Source: Erwinia rhapontici
Lineage (GTDB): Bacteria; Pseudomonadota; Gammaproteobacteria; Enterobacterales; Enterobacteriaceae
Assembly: GCF_012271765.1 (NCBI RefSeq)
Contig: NZ_VRKO01000015.1
Span: forward strand, 1-64,000
Direction: 5' to 3'
DNA length: 64,000 nucleotides
The position numbers were made by a program, and so were the translations under genes. The notes beneath the pieces are model-generated. The model was given only the letters and a program-made list of their open reading frames with translations. It was not told the origin of the DNA and ran no database searches. This document shows positions 32,866 to 41,493 of the stretch, piece after piece. Numbering within the stretch: the first letter of the stretch is position 1; every line of letters begins with the position of its first letter.

Positions 32866-33055
32866 TATTGAATAACTTAATAATTCATTCAAGTCACTGC
32901 GCTTTGAAGCGGAACGTTATTTTCTGATTTTTCCCAGCAGTCACCTCACGGCTGCTGGCAATCACCTTTCCCTGATCCTGTATCCTCGCGGCCCGCCGTG
33001 CTATGATTGCGCACAATATCGACACTCCCTTTCTGATACAGAGTTAACGCTTTTC

Positions 33056-34051
33056 ATGACCGATAATTTCCCTGCTCATCGCTTTTCCATTGCCCCGATG
33101 CTCGACTGGACCGATCGCCACTGTCGTTACTTTCATCGTCAGTTGACCCGGCAGACGTTGCTGTACACCGAAATGGTGACCACCGGGGCGATTATCCACG
33201 GCAAAGGCGATTACCTGGCCTGGAGTTCTGAAGAGCAGCCCGTGGCGCTGCAACTGGGCGGCAGCGATCCGGCAGCACTGGCACAGTGTGCAAAACTGGC
33301 AGAAGAGCGTGGCTACAATGAGGTTAACCTCAATGTGGGCTGCCCGTCTGACCGTGTGCAGAATGGTCGCTTCGGTGCCTGCCTGATGGGTGAAGCCCAA
33401 CTGGTGGCGGATTGCATCAAAGCGATGCGCGATGTGGTCTCTATTCCGGTTACCGTGAAAACCCGAATTGGCATCGACGATCAGGACAGCTACGAATTCC
33501 TCTGTGATTTCATTCAGCGCGTTGCAGAGCAGGGGGGATGCGAGACATTTATTATTCACGCCCGCAAAGCCTGGCTCTCTGGCCTCAGCCCGAAAGAGAA
33601 CCGTGAAATTCCACCGCTCGACTATGAACGCGTTTACCAGCTGAAGCGTGATTTCCCGCAGCTTACGCTATCGCTTAACGGCGGCGTCAAGTCGCTGGAA
33701 GAAGCCCGCACTCATTTACAGCATCTGGACGGGGTGATGATGGGGCGCGAAGCCTATCAGAACCCGGGACTGTTGGCGCAGGTAGACCAGATGATCTTCG
33801 GCAGCACCGTGCCGATGGTTGATCCTGTTGCAGTGGTGCGTGCGATGTACCCGTATATCGAGCGCGAGCTGGCGAACGGTACTTACCTTGGCCACGTGAC
33901 CCGCCATATGCTGGGACTGTTCCAGGGCATTCCTGGTGCGCGTCAGTGGCGTCGTTACCTGAGTGAGAATGCCCATAAAGCGGGTGCCGGTGTTGATGTG
34001 GTGGAAAAAGCCTTGCTACTGGTTGCGGATAAAGTGCCTGCCAACGTATAA
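33056..34051 (+). CDS. dusA: tRNA-dihydrouridine(20/20a) synthase
   Basis: FMN enzyme that reduces uridine to dihydrouridine at positions 20 and 20a of the tRNA D-loop. 331 residues. It has the TIM-barrel start [17 protein letters not shown], the catalytic-Cys signature [21 protein letters not shown] near residues 90-110, [20 protein letters not shown] and the FMN-phosphate region [14 protein letters not shown] / [13 protein letters not shown]. Monocistronic, with a hairpin after it and pspG downstream. Confidence 0.97.
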   Translation: MTDNFPAHRFSIAPMLDWTDRHCRYFHRQLTRQTLLYTEMVTTGAIIHGKGDYLAWSSEEQPVALQLGGSDPAALAQCAKLAEERGYNEVNLNVGCPSDRVQNGRFGACLMGEAQLVADCIKAMRDVVSIPVTVKTRIGIDDQDSYEFLCDFIQRVAEQGGCETFIIHARKAWLSGLSPKENREIPPLDYERVYQLKRDFPQLTLSLNGGVKSLEEARTHLQHLDGVMMGREAYQNPGLLAQVDQMIFGSTVPMVDPVAVVRAMYPYIERELANGTYLGHVTRHMLGLFQGIPGARQWRRYLSENAHKAGAGVDVVEKALLLVADKVPANV

Positions 34052-34084
34052 CATCGTCAAATATTCACTAAGCTTTGATGAAAT

Positions 34085-34111
34085 TCACCAGGGTTGTTAC
34101 GGCCCTGGTGA
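34085..34111 (+). terminator. Hairpin after dusA
   Basis: TCACCAGGG and CCCTGGTGA surround a 9-base loop 33 bases past the dusA stop. Only a weak T-rich stretch follows. Confidence 0.5.
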
Positions 34112-34153
34112 GTGCCTTCCTTATAGATCAATACCTTAAAATCCTCGCCGTAC

Positions 34154-34169
34154 TGGCACGCTTCTTGTA
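34154..34169 (+). promoter_or_regulatory. Sigma-54 promoter of pspG
   Basis: TGGCACG-CTTC-TTGTA matches the -24/-12 consensus TGGCACG-N4-TTGCA except for T in place of C at -12. It lies 40 bases before the pspG start. E. coli pspG is transcribed by sigma-54 with PspF, which supports the call. Confidence 0.85.
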
Positions 34170-34208
34170 ATAGTCCCTTCAGAGTCCCTTATTCTGGAGC
34201 GTATCGAC

Positions 34209-34442
34209 ATGTTAGAGATCCTGTTTGTCATCGGCTTTTTTATGATGCTGTTGCTGACCGGTATTTCGTTATTGGGCATCATTGCAGCGCTGCTGGTGGC
34301 TACCGTAGTGATGGTCGTTGGCGGATTGTTCGCTGTTGTTATTAAATTGTTACCGTGGTTGCTGCTGGCGGTGATTGGCGTCTGGTTATATCGGGCTTTT
34401 CGGAAACCCTCTGCGAAGGATAAACCCTGGTTATCTCGATAA
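34209..34442 (+). CDS. pspG: Phage-shock protein G
   Basis: A 77-residue inner-membrane protein of the phage-shock envelope-stress response. It is mostly hydrophobic: EILFVIGFFMMLLLTGISLL, GIIAALLVATVVMVVGGLFA and LPWLLLAVIGVWLYR, then a short basic tail KPSAKDKPWLSR. The ATG is preceded by TGGAGCG. The sigma-54 promoter upstream places it in the PspF regulon, although the main psp operon is not in this window. Confidence 0.93.
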   Translation: MLEILFVIGFFMMLLLTGISLLGIIAALLVATVVMVVGGLFAVVIKLLPWLLLAVIGVWLYRAFRKPSAKDKPWLSR

Positions 34443-34621
34443 TATCAATGAGTTGCCTGAGGTCTTTGGCGTGTTAATGCGGGTTGGATCACATCATGGC
34501 AAATTGCTAAGCACCATTTCGCAATTAAACATATTTTTTACTTATGAATTCTGCCAGGATGGTTTCACTGAATCAAAACGTATTCATCGCCGCTGACCCT
34601 ACACTCAGTGCGAACTATAAA

Positions 34622-34656
34622 AAAGAAAGAAAAAAGGGCCTCCTTCGGGAGGCCCT
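34622..34656 (-). terminator. qorA terminator
   Basis: On the minus strand AGGGCCTCCCGAAGGAGGCCCT is followed by TTTTTTC. A strong intrinsic terminator after qorA. Confidence 0.9.
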
Positions 34657-34681
34657 GATTATTTGTGCAGTACGCCAGAAA

Positions 34682-35662
34682 TCACGGTATTAATAAACTC
34701 GATCCCTGTGTACCACGTCCTTCGAGTACCTGGTGCGCCCGCTCTGCATCGGCCAGCGCAAACTTCTGCGTGTCTGGCACATCCACTTTAATCGCATTAC
34801 TTGCCATCAGCGAGAACAGCTCATTGCTGGCCTGAAGCAGCGCTTCACGCGTGGTGATATAACCATTGAGGGATGGCCGGGTCACATACAGTGATCCTTT
34901 TTGATTGAGGATGCTGAGATTCACACCCGTCACCGGGCCGGATGAGTTGCCAAAGCTGACCATCAGGCCACGACGCTGCAGGCAGTCCAGCGATGCTTCC
35001 CAGGTATCTTTCCCTACCGAGTCATACACCACACGCAGCTTTTTGCCATGGGTCAACTCGCTGACGCGCGCGGCAATGTCCTCTTCCCGATAGTTAATGG
35101 TTTCCCAGGCGCCCGCACGTTTTGCCAGCGCGGCTTTCTCCGCCGAGCCTACCGTGCCGATCAGATGTGCCCCGAGCGCCTTTGCCCACTGGCAGGCAAT
35201 CAGCCCGACGCCGCCTGCAGCGGCATGGAACAGAAACACCTCATCCGGCTGCACCACATAGGTCTGGCGCAGCAAATAATGCACCGTCAGGCCTTTAAGA
35301 AAGGATGCCGCGCCCTGTTCATAGGAGATGGCATCCGGCAGCAGCGCCACCTTATCGACCGGAACGTTGTGCACTTCGCTGTAGGCACCCAGAGACGACT
35401 GTGCGTAAACCACACGGTCACCTGGTTTCAGGGCGCTGACGCCAGCGCCAACGCGAGTGACGATCCCGGCGGCTTCTGTTCCCAGCCCGGCAGGAAGCGG
35501 AGCAGAGTACAGGCCGCTGCGCACATAGGTATCGATGTAATTGATGCCGATGGCTTTGTTCTCAACCTGCACCTCACCGGGGGCCGGATCGGTCGGTTCA
35601 AAACTCACCAGCTGCATCACTTCGGGTGCACCGTGCTGGCTGATTTGTATACGTTTCGCCAT
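34682..35662 (-). CDS. qorA: NADPH:quinone oxidoreductase
   Basis: Zinc-free medium-chain dehydrogenase/reductase that reduces quinones with NADPH. 326 residues, E. coli QorA is 327. Visible are GINYIDTYVRSGLY, PAGLGTEAAGIVTRVG, the Rossmann nucleotide loop HAAAGGVGLIACQWAKALGA and YDSVGKDTWEASLDCL. The catalytic zinc ligands of alcohol dehydrogenases are missing, as expected for the quinone reductase branch. The start at 35662 gives MAKRIQISQHG with GGAGTG upstream. Divergent from dnaB. Confidence 0.96.
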   Translation of the reverse strand: MAKRIQISQHGAPEVMQLVSFEPTDPAPGEVQVENKAIGINYIDTYVRSGLYSAPLPAGLGTEAAGIVTRVGAGVSALKPGDRVVYAQSSLGAYSEVHNVPVDKVALLPDAISYEQGAASFLKGLTVHYLLRQTYVVQPDEVFLFHAAAGGVGLIACQWAKALGAHLIGTVGSAEKAALAKRAGAWETINYREEDIAARVSELTHGKKLRVVYDSVGKDTWEASLDCLQRRGLMVSFGNSSGPVTGVNLSILNQKGSLYVTRPSLNGYITTREALLQASNELFSLMASNAIKVDVPDTQKFALADAERAHQVLEGRGTQGSSLLIP

Positions 35663-35763
35663 GTTCACTCCTGTGGATTTCGCGGTAATGTGGGGGAGGA
35701 CGTCAGTCATGCAAACGGGTATACTTGCGCGTCCCCCCACAAGATTTTTGGTATCGCATCACT

Positions 35764-37179
35764 ATGGCAGGAAATAAACCCACCAACAAATCCTTCGAAA
35801 ACCGCGAGCCGCGTGACCGCCAGATGGAAGGTCTTAAGCTGCCCCCGCACTCGCTGGAAGCTGAACAGTCGGTGTTGGGCGGTTTAATGCTGGATAACGA
35901 ACGCTGGGATAACGTTGCCGAGCGCGTGGTGGCAAAGGATTTCTTTAGCCGCCCGCACCGGATGATCTTCGCGGAGATGCAGCGCCTGCTGGAACTGGGT
36001 AAACCGATCGATCTGATTACCCTTTCCGAATCGATGGAAACCAAAGGCGAACTGAGCATGGTCGGCGGTTTTGCCTATCTGGCTGAGTTGTCTAAAAATA
36101 CGCCAAGTGCGGCAAACATCGGCGCCTATGCGGATATCGTCCGTGAACGTGCCGTTGTGCGTGAGATGATTTCCGTTGCTAACGAAATTGCGGATGCCGG
36201 TTATGATCCTCAGGGGCGCACCAGTGAAGATCTGCTCGATCTGGCGGAAACCCGCGTGTTCCAGATCGCCGAAAGCCGTGCCAATAAAGATGAAGGGCCG
36301 AAGAGTGTTGATCAGATCCTCGAATCAACAATCGAGCGTATCGAGGCCCTCTATCAGACGCCGCAGAATGGTGTCACAGGGGTGGATACGGGCTACGGCG
36401 ATCTGAATAAGAAAACTGCCGGGCTTCAGCGTTCTGACCTGATTATCGTCGCGGCCCGTCCGTCGATGGGTAAAACCACCTTTGCCATGAACCTGTGTGA
36501 AAACGCAGCGATGGAACAGGATAAACCGGTGCTGATCTTCAGCCTGGAGATGCCCGGCGAGCAGATCATGATGCGTATGCTGGCATCGATGTCCCGCGTT
36601 GACCAGACCCGTATTCGTACCGGTCAGCTTGATGATGAGGATTGGGCGCGCATCTCCAGCACTATGGGGATCATGATGGAGAAGAAGAACATGTACATTG
36701 ATGATTCTTCCGGCCTCACCCCGACCGATGTTCGTTCGCGTGCGCGCCGTATTTTCCGTGAGCACGGCGGCTTAAGTCTGATCATGATCGACTACCTGCA
36801 ATTGATGCGCGTACCGGCACTGTCCGATAACCGTACCCTGGAAATTGCTGAGATATCACGTTCGCTTAAGGCGCTCGCGAAAGAGCTTCAGGTGCCGGTT
36901 GTGGCGCTGTCGCAGCTTAACCGCTCTCTGGAGCAACGCAGTAATAAACGCCCGATTAACTCCGACCTGCGTGAATCCGGCTCCATCGAGCAGGATGCCG
37001 ACTTGATCATGTTTATCTACCGTGATGAGGTTTATGAAGAAAACAGCGAGCATAAAGGCATCGCTGAGATCATCATCGGTAAGCAGCGTAACGGCCCCAT
37101 CGGGACTGTACGCCTGACCTTTAATGGTCAGTGGTCGCGCTTCGACAACTATGCGGGTCCGCAGTACGACGACGAGTAA
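35764..37179 (+). CDS. dnaB: Replicative DNA helicase
   Basis: Hexameric 5'-3' helicase that unwinds the replication fork. 471 residues, identical in length to E. coli. The N-terminal domain begins at LPPHSLEAEQSVLGGLMLDN. The RecA-like motor has Walker A ARPSMGKTTFAMN, FSLEMPGEQIMMRML and Walker B LIMIDYLQLM, followed by SNKRPINSDLRESGSIEQDAD. ATG 35764 gives the E. coli-like N-terminus MAGNKP. alr, which follows dnaB in E. coli, is missing and the 3' side holds palindromic repeats instead. Confidence 0.98.
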   Translation: MAGNKPTNKSFENREPRDRQMEGLKLPPHSLEAEQSVLGGLMLDNERWDNVAERVVAKDFFSRPHRMIFAEMQRLLELGKPIDLITLSESMETKGELSMVGGFAYLAELSKNTPSAANIGAYADIVRERAVVREMISVANEIADAGYDPQGRTSEDLLDLAETRVFQIAESRANKDEGPKSVDQILESTIERIEALYQTPQNGVTGVDTGYGDLNKKTAGLQRSDLIIVAARPSMGKTTFAMNLCENAAMEQDKPVLIFSLEMPGEQIMMRMLASMSRVDQTRIRTGQLDDEDWARISSTMGIMMEKKNMYIDDSSGLTPTDVRSRARRIFREHGGLSLIMIDYLQLMRVPALSDNRTLEIAEISRSLKALAKELQVPVVALSQLNRSLEQRSNKRPINSDLRESGSIEQDADLIMFIYRDEVYEENSEHKGIAEIIIGKQRNGPIGTVRLTFNGQWSRFDNYAGPQYDDE

Positions 37180-37186
37180 TCTTTTC

Positions 37187-37342
37187 GGGTCGGGCATGCC
37201 CGACCCCTACGATTTATCCCTCGCTTCCGACGCGATACAACATACCTCGCCAATCTTGGTGGGCCAGCCTGCCCAACCCCCCTACGATTTATCCCTCGCT
37301 TCCGACGCTTGTAGGGGGCGGGCATGCCCGACCCGCTTTCAA
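37187..37342. repeat. Cluster of palindromes and a 29-bp direct repeat after dnaB
   Basis: GGGTCGGGCATGCCCGACCC starts 8 bases after the dnaB stop, and a variant GGGGGCGGGCATGCCCGACC ends the cluster. Between them a 29-base block containing CTACGATTTATCCCTCGCTT occurs twice (37205-37233 and 37280-37308), separated by a degenerate palindrome (GTGGGCCAGCCTGCCCAAC). Confidence 0.9.
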
Positions 37343-37433
37343 CGCCTGTCATCACAAAATAGTGTTGGACAACACTGCAATGAATGCGGTTATCTGTCTG
37401 TCAGCTGTATCCAGACACCAGCACGGATGAACG

Positions 37434-37913
37434 ATGACCCAGATTGATGATTTTGACCTTAAGATACTGACTTTACTGGAAGCGAATGGTCGCCTGACTA
37501 ACCAGGAATTGAGCGATATTGTGAAGCTGTCCGCCTCACAGTGCTCACGCCGCCGTATTAACCTGGAACAGGCTGGATTGATCCTTGGCTATCACGCGCG
37601 GTTGTCCCCGGATGCCGTCGGCCTGGGGATGATCGGCCTGATTGAAGTGCGGCTGATCAGCCACACGACAGAATACGTTGAGAGTTTTCACCGCATGGTG
37701 TCCGAGCAGTCGGCTATCGTGGATGCCTATAAAACCACGGGTGACGCTGATTACCTGTTGAAAGTGGCGGTGGCCGATCTCGCCGGGCTGAGCGCGCTGA
37801 TTAGCCAGTTGGTGGCAGGGCATCAAAGCGTTTCGCATGTGAAGACGTCAGTGGTCCTGAACCGCCTGAAAGAGAATGGCCTGATGTCGGTGAGTGAGAC
37901 GCTGCTGCGCTAA
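37434..37913 (+). CDS. Lrp/AsnC-family transcriptional regulator
   Basis: A 159-residue regulator with an N-terminal helix-turn-helix (DDFDLKILTLLEANGRLTNQELSDIVKLSASQCSRRRINLE, about residues 4-45). A C-terminal ligand-sensing RAM/ACT-like domain follows (LGMIGLIEVRLI, then TTGDADYLLKVAVADLAGLSAL). Members bind amino acids or related small molecules and often regulate a neighbouring transporter or catabolic gene. Here the candidate target is the YitT-like gene downstream or tyrB. Effector unknown. It occupies the place of alr. Confidence 0.9.
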   Translation: MTQIDDFDLKILTLLEANGRLTNQELSDIVKLSASQCSRRRINLEQAGLILGYHARLSPDAVGLGMIGLIEVRLISHTTEYVESFHRMVSEQSAIVDAYKTTGDADYLLKVAVADLAGLSALISQLVAGHQSVSHVKTSVVLNRLKENGLMSVSETLLR

Positions 37914-38073
37914 AACAGTGCATGTCGCGCACCATGCTTGTGCATCAAAGCGATCTTTCATGCGGAATGTGTGCGATAAAATCAACTTAAGTGCGTGATG
38001 TGATGCTTAAATGGCAATTTCATGCACAAAAACGAGCAACAAAGCGCCTTGTATTCAATGGGTTAATTCGCTG

Positions 38074-38118
38074 GCACCATCCGGTGGCTCCAGGGGCCGC
38101 CGGATTGGTGCGATTTTT
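38074..38118 (+). terminator. Terminator between regulator and yitT-like gene
   Basis: GCACCATCCGGTGGC pairs imperfectly with GGCCGCCGGATTGGTGC across a short loop, followed by GATTTTT. A plausible intrinsic terminator for the Lrp-family gene. Confidence 0.6.
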
Positions 38119-38168
38119 GCTATATATTGGGCAATCAATAAAGCAATAATCACCCGAGAATCAATCCG

Positions 38169-38786
38169 ATGGATAACGTCGTGCAACAACCTGTAAAAAT
38201 CCCCCATACCCTGCTGGAAGATGTGCTGGCTATTCTGCTGGGTACGTTGATGGTCTCTTTTGGTGTCACGCTGCTGAAACAGGCCGGGGCGCTGACCGGA
38301 AGTACTGCCGGTATCGCCTTTCTGATCAGCTACTTGAGTAAAACCTCCTTTGGGCTGGCATTTTTCCTGATCAACATCCCATTTTACTGGCTGGCCGTGA
38401 AGCGCATGGGTTGGGCTTTCACTGTGAAAACCTTCTCTGCTGTGGCACTGGTCTCTGCATTTAGCCACCTGCACCCATTATTCATCCATTTTTCCGCGCT
38501 GGATCCCTTTTATGCGACACTGTTCGGTAACGTGGTCATGGGGATTGGGTTTATAGTGTTATTTCGCCATAAGGCCAGCCTGGGTGGGATCAATATCCTG
38601 GCGTTGTGGTTGCAGGACCGTTACGGTATTCGCGCCGGAAAACTGCAAATGGGGGTGGATACCTGCGTGGTGTTGGCCTCGCTGTTTGTTGTTTCGCGCG
38701 AGATGCTGGCGGCCTCTATTGCCGGTGCGGTAGTGCTGAATCTGATTATTGCCATGAACCACCGCCCTGGCCGCTATTACGTTTAA
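38169..38786 (+). CDS. YitT-family membrane protein
   Basis: A 205-residue inner-membrane protein with about six helices. The N-terminal pattern [33 protein letters not shown] is typical of the YitT/DUF161 family. It is followed by [22 protein letters not shown] and [30 protein letters not shown]. The Gly-rich repeats ([20 protein letters not shown]) suggest two similar halves. The substrate of the family is not known. It lies between the Lrp-family regulator and tyrB, which may hint at an amino-acid-related role. Confidence 0.8.
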   Translation: MDNVVQQPVKIPHTLLEDVLAILLGTLMVSFGVTLLKQAGALTGSTAGIAFLISYLSKTSFGLAFFLINIPFYWLAVKRMGWAFTVKTFSAVALVSAFSHLHPLFIHFSALDPFYATLFGNVVMGIGFIVLFRHKASLGGINILALWLQDRYGIRAGKLQMGVDTCVVLASLFVVSREMLAASIAGAVVLNLIIAMNHRPGRYYV

Positions 38787-38860
38787 CCCTGCCTGAATTT
38801 ACCGCAACGCCCGCCGCGGCGTTGCAGGACATGACTGATTATTTAATGGAGACTTGCACC

Positions 38861-40054
38861 GTGTTTCAAAACGTTGATGCCTACGCTGGCGATCCGATTC
38901 TCTCCCTGATGGAAACTTTCAAGCAGGACAACTGCGCGCACAAGGTGAACCTGAGCATCGGCCTGTATTACGACGCACAGGGTGTGATCCCACAGATGAG
39001 GGCGGTTGCCGCAGCGGAAGCTTTGCTGAATGCACAGCCACAGAGTGCCTCTCTCTATCTGCCGATGGAAGGCCTGCCACCTTACCGCAGCGCGGTTGCG
39101 CCACTGCTGTTTGGCGCAGAACATCCGGTACTGAAAGCGGGGCGTATCGCCACAATTCAGACCCTGGGGGGATCGGGTGCGCTGAAAGTCGGTGCTGACT
39201 TCCTGAAATACTACTTCCCGAATTCACAGGTCTGGGTCAGCGATCCGACCTGGGAAAACCACATTGCCATCTTTGCGGGTGCCGGCTTCACGGTCAATAC
39301 GTACCCGTGGTATGACGATGAAAGCAATGGTGTGAAGTTCGCCGCGTTGCTGGAAAAACTGAACACCTTGCCTGCCCAGAGCATTGTGCTGCTGCATCCG
39401 TGCTGCCATAACCCAACCGGGGCTGATCTGACCAACGCACAGTGGGATGAAGTGACCGCTGTGCTGAAAGCACGCGAGCTGATCCCGTTCCTGGATATCG
39501 CCTATCAGGGCTTCGGTGCTGGCATGGAAGACGATGCCTATGCTATCCGCGCTATCGCCGCGGCGGGCCTGCCTGCGCTGGTCAGTAACTCATTCTCTAA
39601 AATCTTCTCCCTGTATGGCGAACGCGTTGGCGGCCTGTCCATCGTCTGTGATGATGCGGATGAAGCCGCTCGTGTGCTTGGCCAGCTCAAAGCGACTGTG
39701 CGCCGTAACTACTCCAGCCCACCAAACTTTGGTGCGCAGGTCGTCTCCTGCGTGCTCAATAACCCTGAGCTGAAAGCCAGCTGGCTGGCAGAAGTAGAAG
39801 CGATGCGCGTGCGTATTCTGGAAATGCGTCAGGCGCTGGTGGAAGGGCTTACCCTCGCCGTCCCGGGTAAAAACTTTGACTACTTGCTGAAGCAGCGCGG
39901 CATGTTCAGCTACACCGGCCTGAGCGCAGCACAGGTCGACCGCCTGCGTAATGAGTTTGGCGTGTACCTGATTGCCAGCGGACGTATCTGCATCGCTGGC
40001 CTGAACCACAACAATGTGCGTCAGGTTGCGGAAGCGATGGCTGCTGTTATGTAA
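38861..40054 (+). CDS. tyrB: Aromatic-amino-acid aminotransferase
   Basis: PLP enzyme that makes tyrosine and phenylalanine (and some leucine) from their 2-oxo acids. 397 residues, as in E. coli. The PLP lysine is Lys247 in [18 protein letters not shown], with [28 protein letters not shown] and the C-terminal [21 protein letters not shown]. The start is a GTG at 38861 giving [14 protein letters not shown], the family N-terminus, after GGAG; the same frame is open further upstream but overlaps the YitT-like gene. It could finish phenylalanine made through phenylpyruvate from the PheC-like enzyme at 49.6 kb if the keto acid enters the cell. Confidence 0.97.
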   Translation: MFQNVDAYAGDPILSLMETFKQDNCAHKVNLSIGLYYDAQGVIPQMRAVAAAEALLNAQPQSASLYLPMEGLPPYRSAVAPLLFGAEHPVLKAGRIATIQTLGGSGALKVGADFLKYYFPNSQVWVSDPTWENHIAIFAGAGFTVNTYPWYDDESNGVKFAALLEKLNTLPAQSIVLLHPCCHNPTGADLTNAQWDEVTAVLKARELIPFLDIAYQGFGAGMEDDAYAIRAIAAAGLPALVSNSFSKIFSLYGERVGGLSIVCDDADEAARVLGQLKATVRRNYSSPPNFGAQVVSCVLNNPELKASWLAEVEAMRVRILEMRQALVEGLTLAVPGKNFDYLLKQRGMFSYTGLSAAQVDRLRNEFGVYLIASGRICIAGLNHNNVRQVAEAMAAVM

Positions 40055-40060
40055 TCATTT

Positions 40061-40083
40061 CTGGCCGGGACTCTCCCGGCCAG
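40061..40083 (+). terminator. Hairpin after tyrB
   Basis: CTGGCCGGGA, loop CTC, TCCCGGCCAG is a perfect 10-base stem 6 bases after the tyrB stop. The T-run (CTTTTTC) is displaced by about 10 bases. Confidence 0.65.
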
Positions 40084-40168
40084 CTATTCCTGCTTTTTCA
40101 CTTTTCAGGTTTACCTTTTCGCCACTTGCTGCACACTTAACGCATCTATTGCGTTAAGGAGTCCTACT

Positions 40169-40588
40169 ATGTGGTATCAGCAAACGCTCACTCTGAACGA
40201 AAAACCGCGTGGCTTTCATCTGATAACGGATGAGATCCTCGGTGAACTACGTCGATTAAGTGATGTGCAGACCGGGCTGCTGCATCTGCTGTTGCAGCAT
40301 ACATCTGCTTCCCTGACGCTGAACGAAAACTGCGATCCCACGGTGAGAACCGATATGGAGCAACATTTTCTGCGTTCGGTGCCGGACAATGCGCCCTACC
40401 AGCACGACTATGAAGGTGCGGATGATATGCCTGCCCATATTAAGTCCTCGCTGCTGGGCACCTCACTGTTGCTGCCGATCAGCCGTGGTCGGCTGATGCT
40501 GGGGACATGGCAGGGAATTTACCTGGGTGAACACCGGATTCGCGGTGGTGCCCGACGTATCGTGGCAACCCTACAGGGGGATGATTAA
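40169..40588 (+). CDS. yjbQ: YjbQ, UPF0047 family
   Basis: A 139-residue cytoplasmic protein of the UPF0047/YjbQ family. E. coli YjbQ has weak thiamin phosphate synthase activity, and the physiological role is unknown. Family residues are present: [22 protein letters not shown] (His and Asn of the putative active site), [28 protein letters not shown] and [13 protein letters not shown]. Overlapping functions with yjbR, 2 bases downstream, are unproven but the pair is co-transcribed, as in E. coli. Confidence 0.95.
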   Translation: MWYQQTLTLNEKPRGFHLITDEILGELRRLSDVQTGLLHLLLQHTSASLTLNENCDPTVRTDMEQHFLRSVPDNAPYQHDYEGADDMPAHIKSSLLGTSLLLPISRGRLMLGTWQGIYLGEHRIRGGARRIVATLQGDD

Positions 40589-40590
40589 GC

Positions 40591-40908
40591 ATGAAGATAT
40601 CTGAGCTGTTGTCATACTGCATGGCGAAAAACGGTGCAGAGCAAAGTGAACACGATGAGTGGCAGGCTACACAGATCAAAGCCAAAGGAGTGCTGTTTGC
40701 CATGCTCTACGATGTGGGTGGACGTCCTGCGGTGGCGCTGAAAAGCACCCCTGCCTTGGCCGATCTTATTCGAGAGCAGCACAGTGATGTGCAGCCCTGC
40801 GAGCATCTGAATCCCTCACACTGGAACGCCGTGTTGCTGGACGGATCACTGAAAGATTCACAAATTTACTACCTGGTGGATGCGTCTTATCAACAGGTGC
40901 AGAAATAA
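40591..40908 (+). CDS. yjbR: YjbR, MmcQ/YjbR family DNA-binding-like protein
   Basis: A 105-residue protein of the MmcQ/YjbR family with a CyaY-like fold. Seen: KISELLSYCMAKNGAEQSEHDEWQATQIK, then GRPAVALKSTPALADLIREQHSDVQP, HLNPSHWNAVLLDGSLKDSQIYYLVDASYQQV. It ends about 13 residues earlier than E. coli YjbR, missing the last Lys/Leu-rich helix. The truncation is mild and the core fold is complete. It starts 2 bases after yjbQ. The molecular role is not established. Confidence 0.93.
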   Translation: MKISELLSYCMAKNGAEQSEHDEWQATQIKAKGVLFAMLYDVGGRPAVALKSTPALADLIREQHSDVQPCEHLNPSHWNAVLLDGSLKDSQIYYLVDASYQQVQK

Positions 40909-41493
40909 AGATGAAACGGCCAGAATGCCTGGTGCGGGCTGGTCGTTATCCTGCTTTACCGAATATTTCCACTAAACGAGATGCTCATTAGCGACACATC
41001 AACGTTATATTAAAGGACAGAGGAATAAAAATATCGTAATTTAATGCATTGCTATTTTATTTTTTCTAATGCATATCTAAATTAAAACGTATCTCACCCT
41101 TGTTAAATTATGTTAACAAGGGCGGTGACGATTGTGTTTTATGGCTTTTTATCTATTTAATTTCATTCATTCATCTATTGATTGTAAAAAATATTTTTCT
41201 GCTACGAGCACACATTGTTTTTTTTCATTTCCAGGAAAAAATAAGAAAAACACTAACATCATTTTTACGATGAATATGCTAAAACATCGCGGTTAAAACT
41301 GAAGGCAAAGGTAGCGAACCCATTAAAAACTCTCAATTTTTCACCACAATATATTAATAAATATTATTGTGGCGCGAAGGGCTGGCTGCAGTGTTAAATC
41401 GCAAAGGTCTTGATAATGATGATTTTTATGCGGGGTGTGGTGCATCGCAATACGACTTTATATTTGTAATGGTTGGCTTAAAAGGAATTGATA
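40909..41493. other. AT-rich gene-free region upstream of the autotransporter, with two inverted repeats
   Basis: About 580 bases without a gene. By hand count 41041-41100 is 25% G+C. Two inverted repeats stand out: CCCTTGTTAA/TTAACAAGGG with a 6-base loop at 41097-41122, and CCACAATA/TATTGTGG with an AT-only centre at 41344-41372. Such AT-rich upstream DNA is typical of H-NS-silenced surface genes. Confidence 0.7.

Noticed and set aside
38804..38825. GCAACGCC/GGCGTTGC hairpin before tyrB as a TyrR operator
   Set aside because: It does not resemble the TGTAAA-N6-TTTACA TyrR box and has no T-run. It may be a simple stem or chance.
40591..40908. yjbR as a pseudogene
   Set aside because: Only the final helix is missing compared with E. 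coli. The core is intact and the frame is clean, so it is probably functional.
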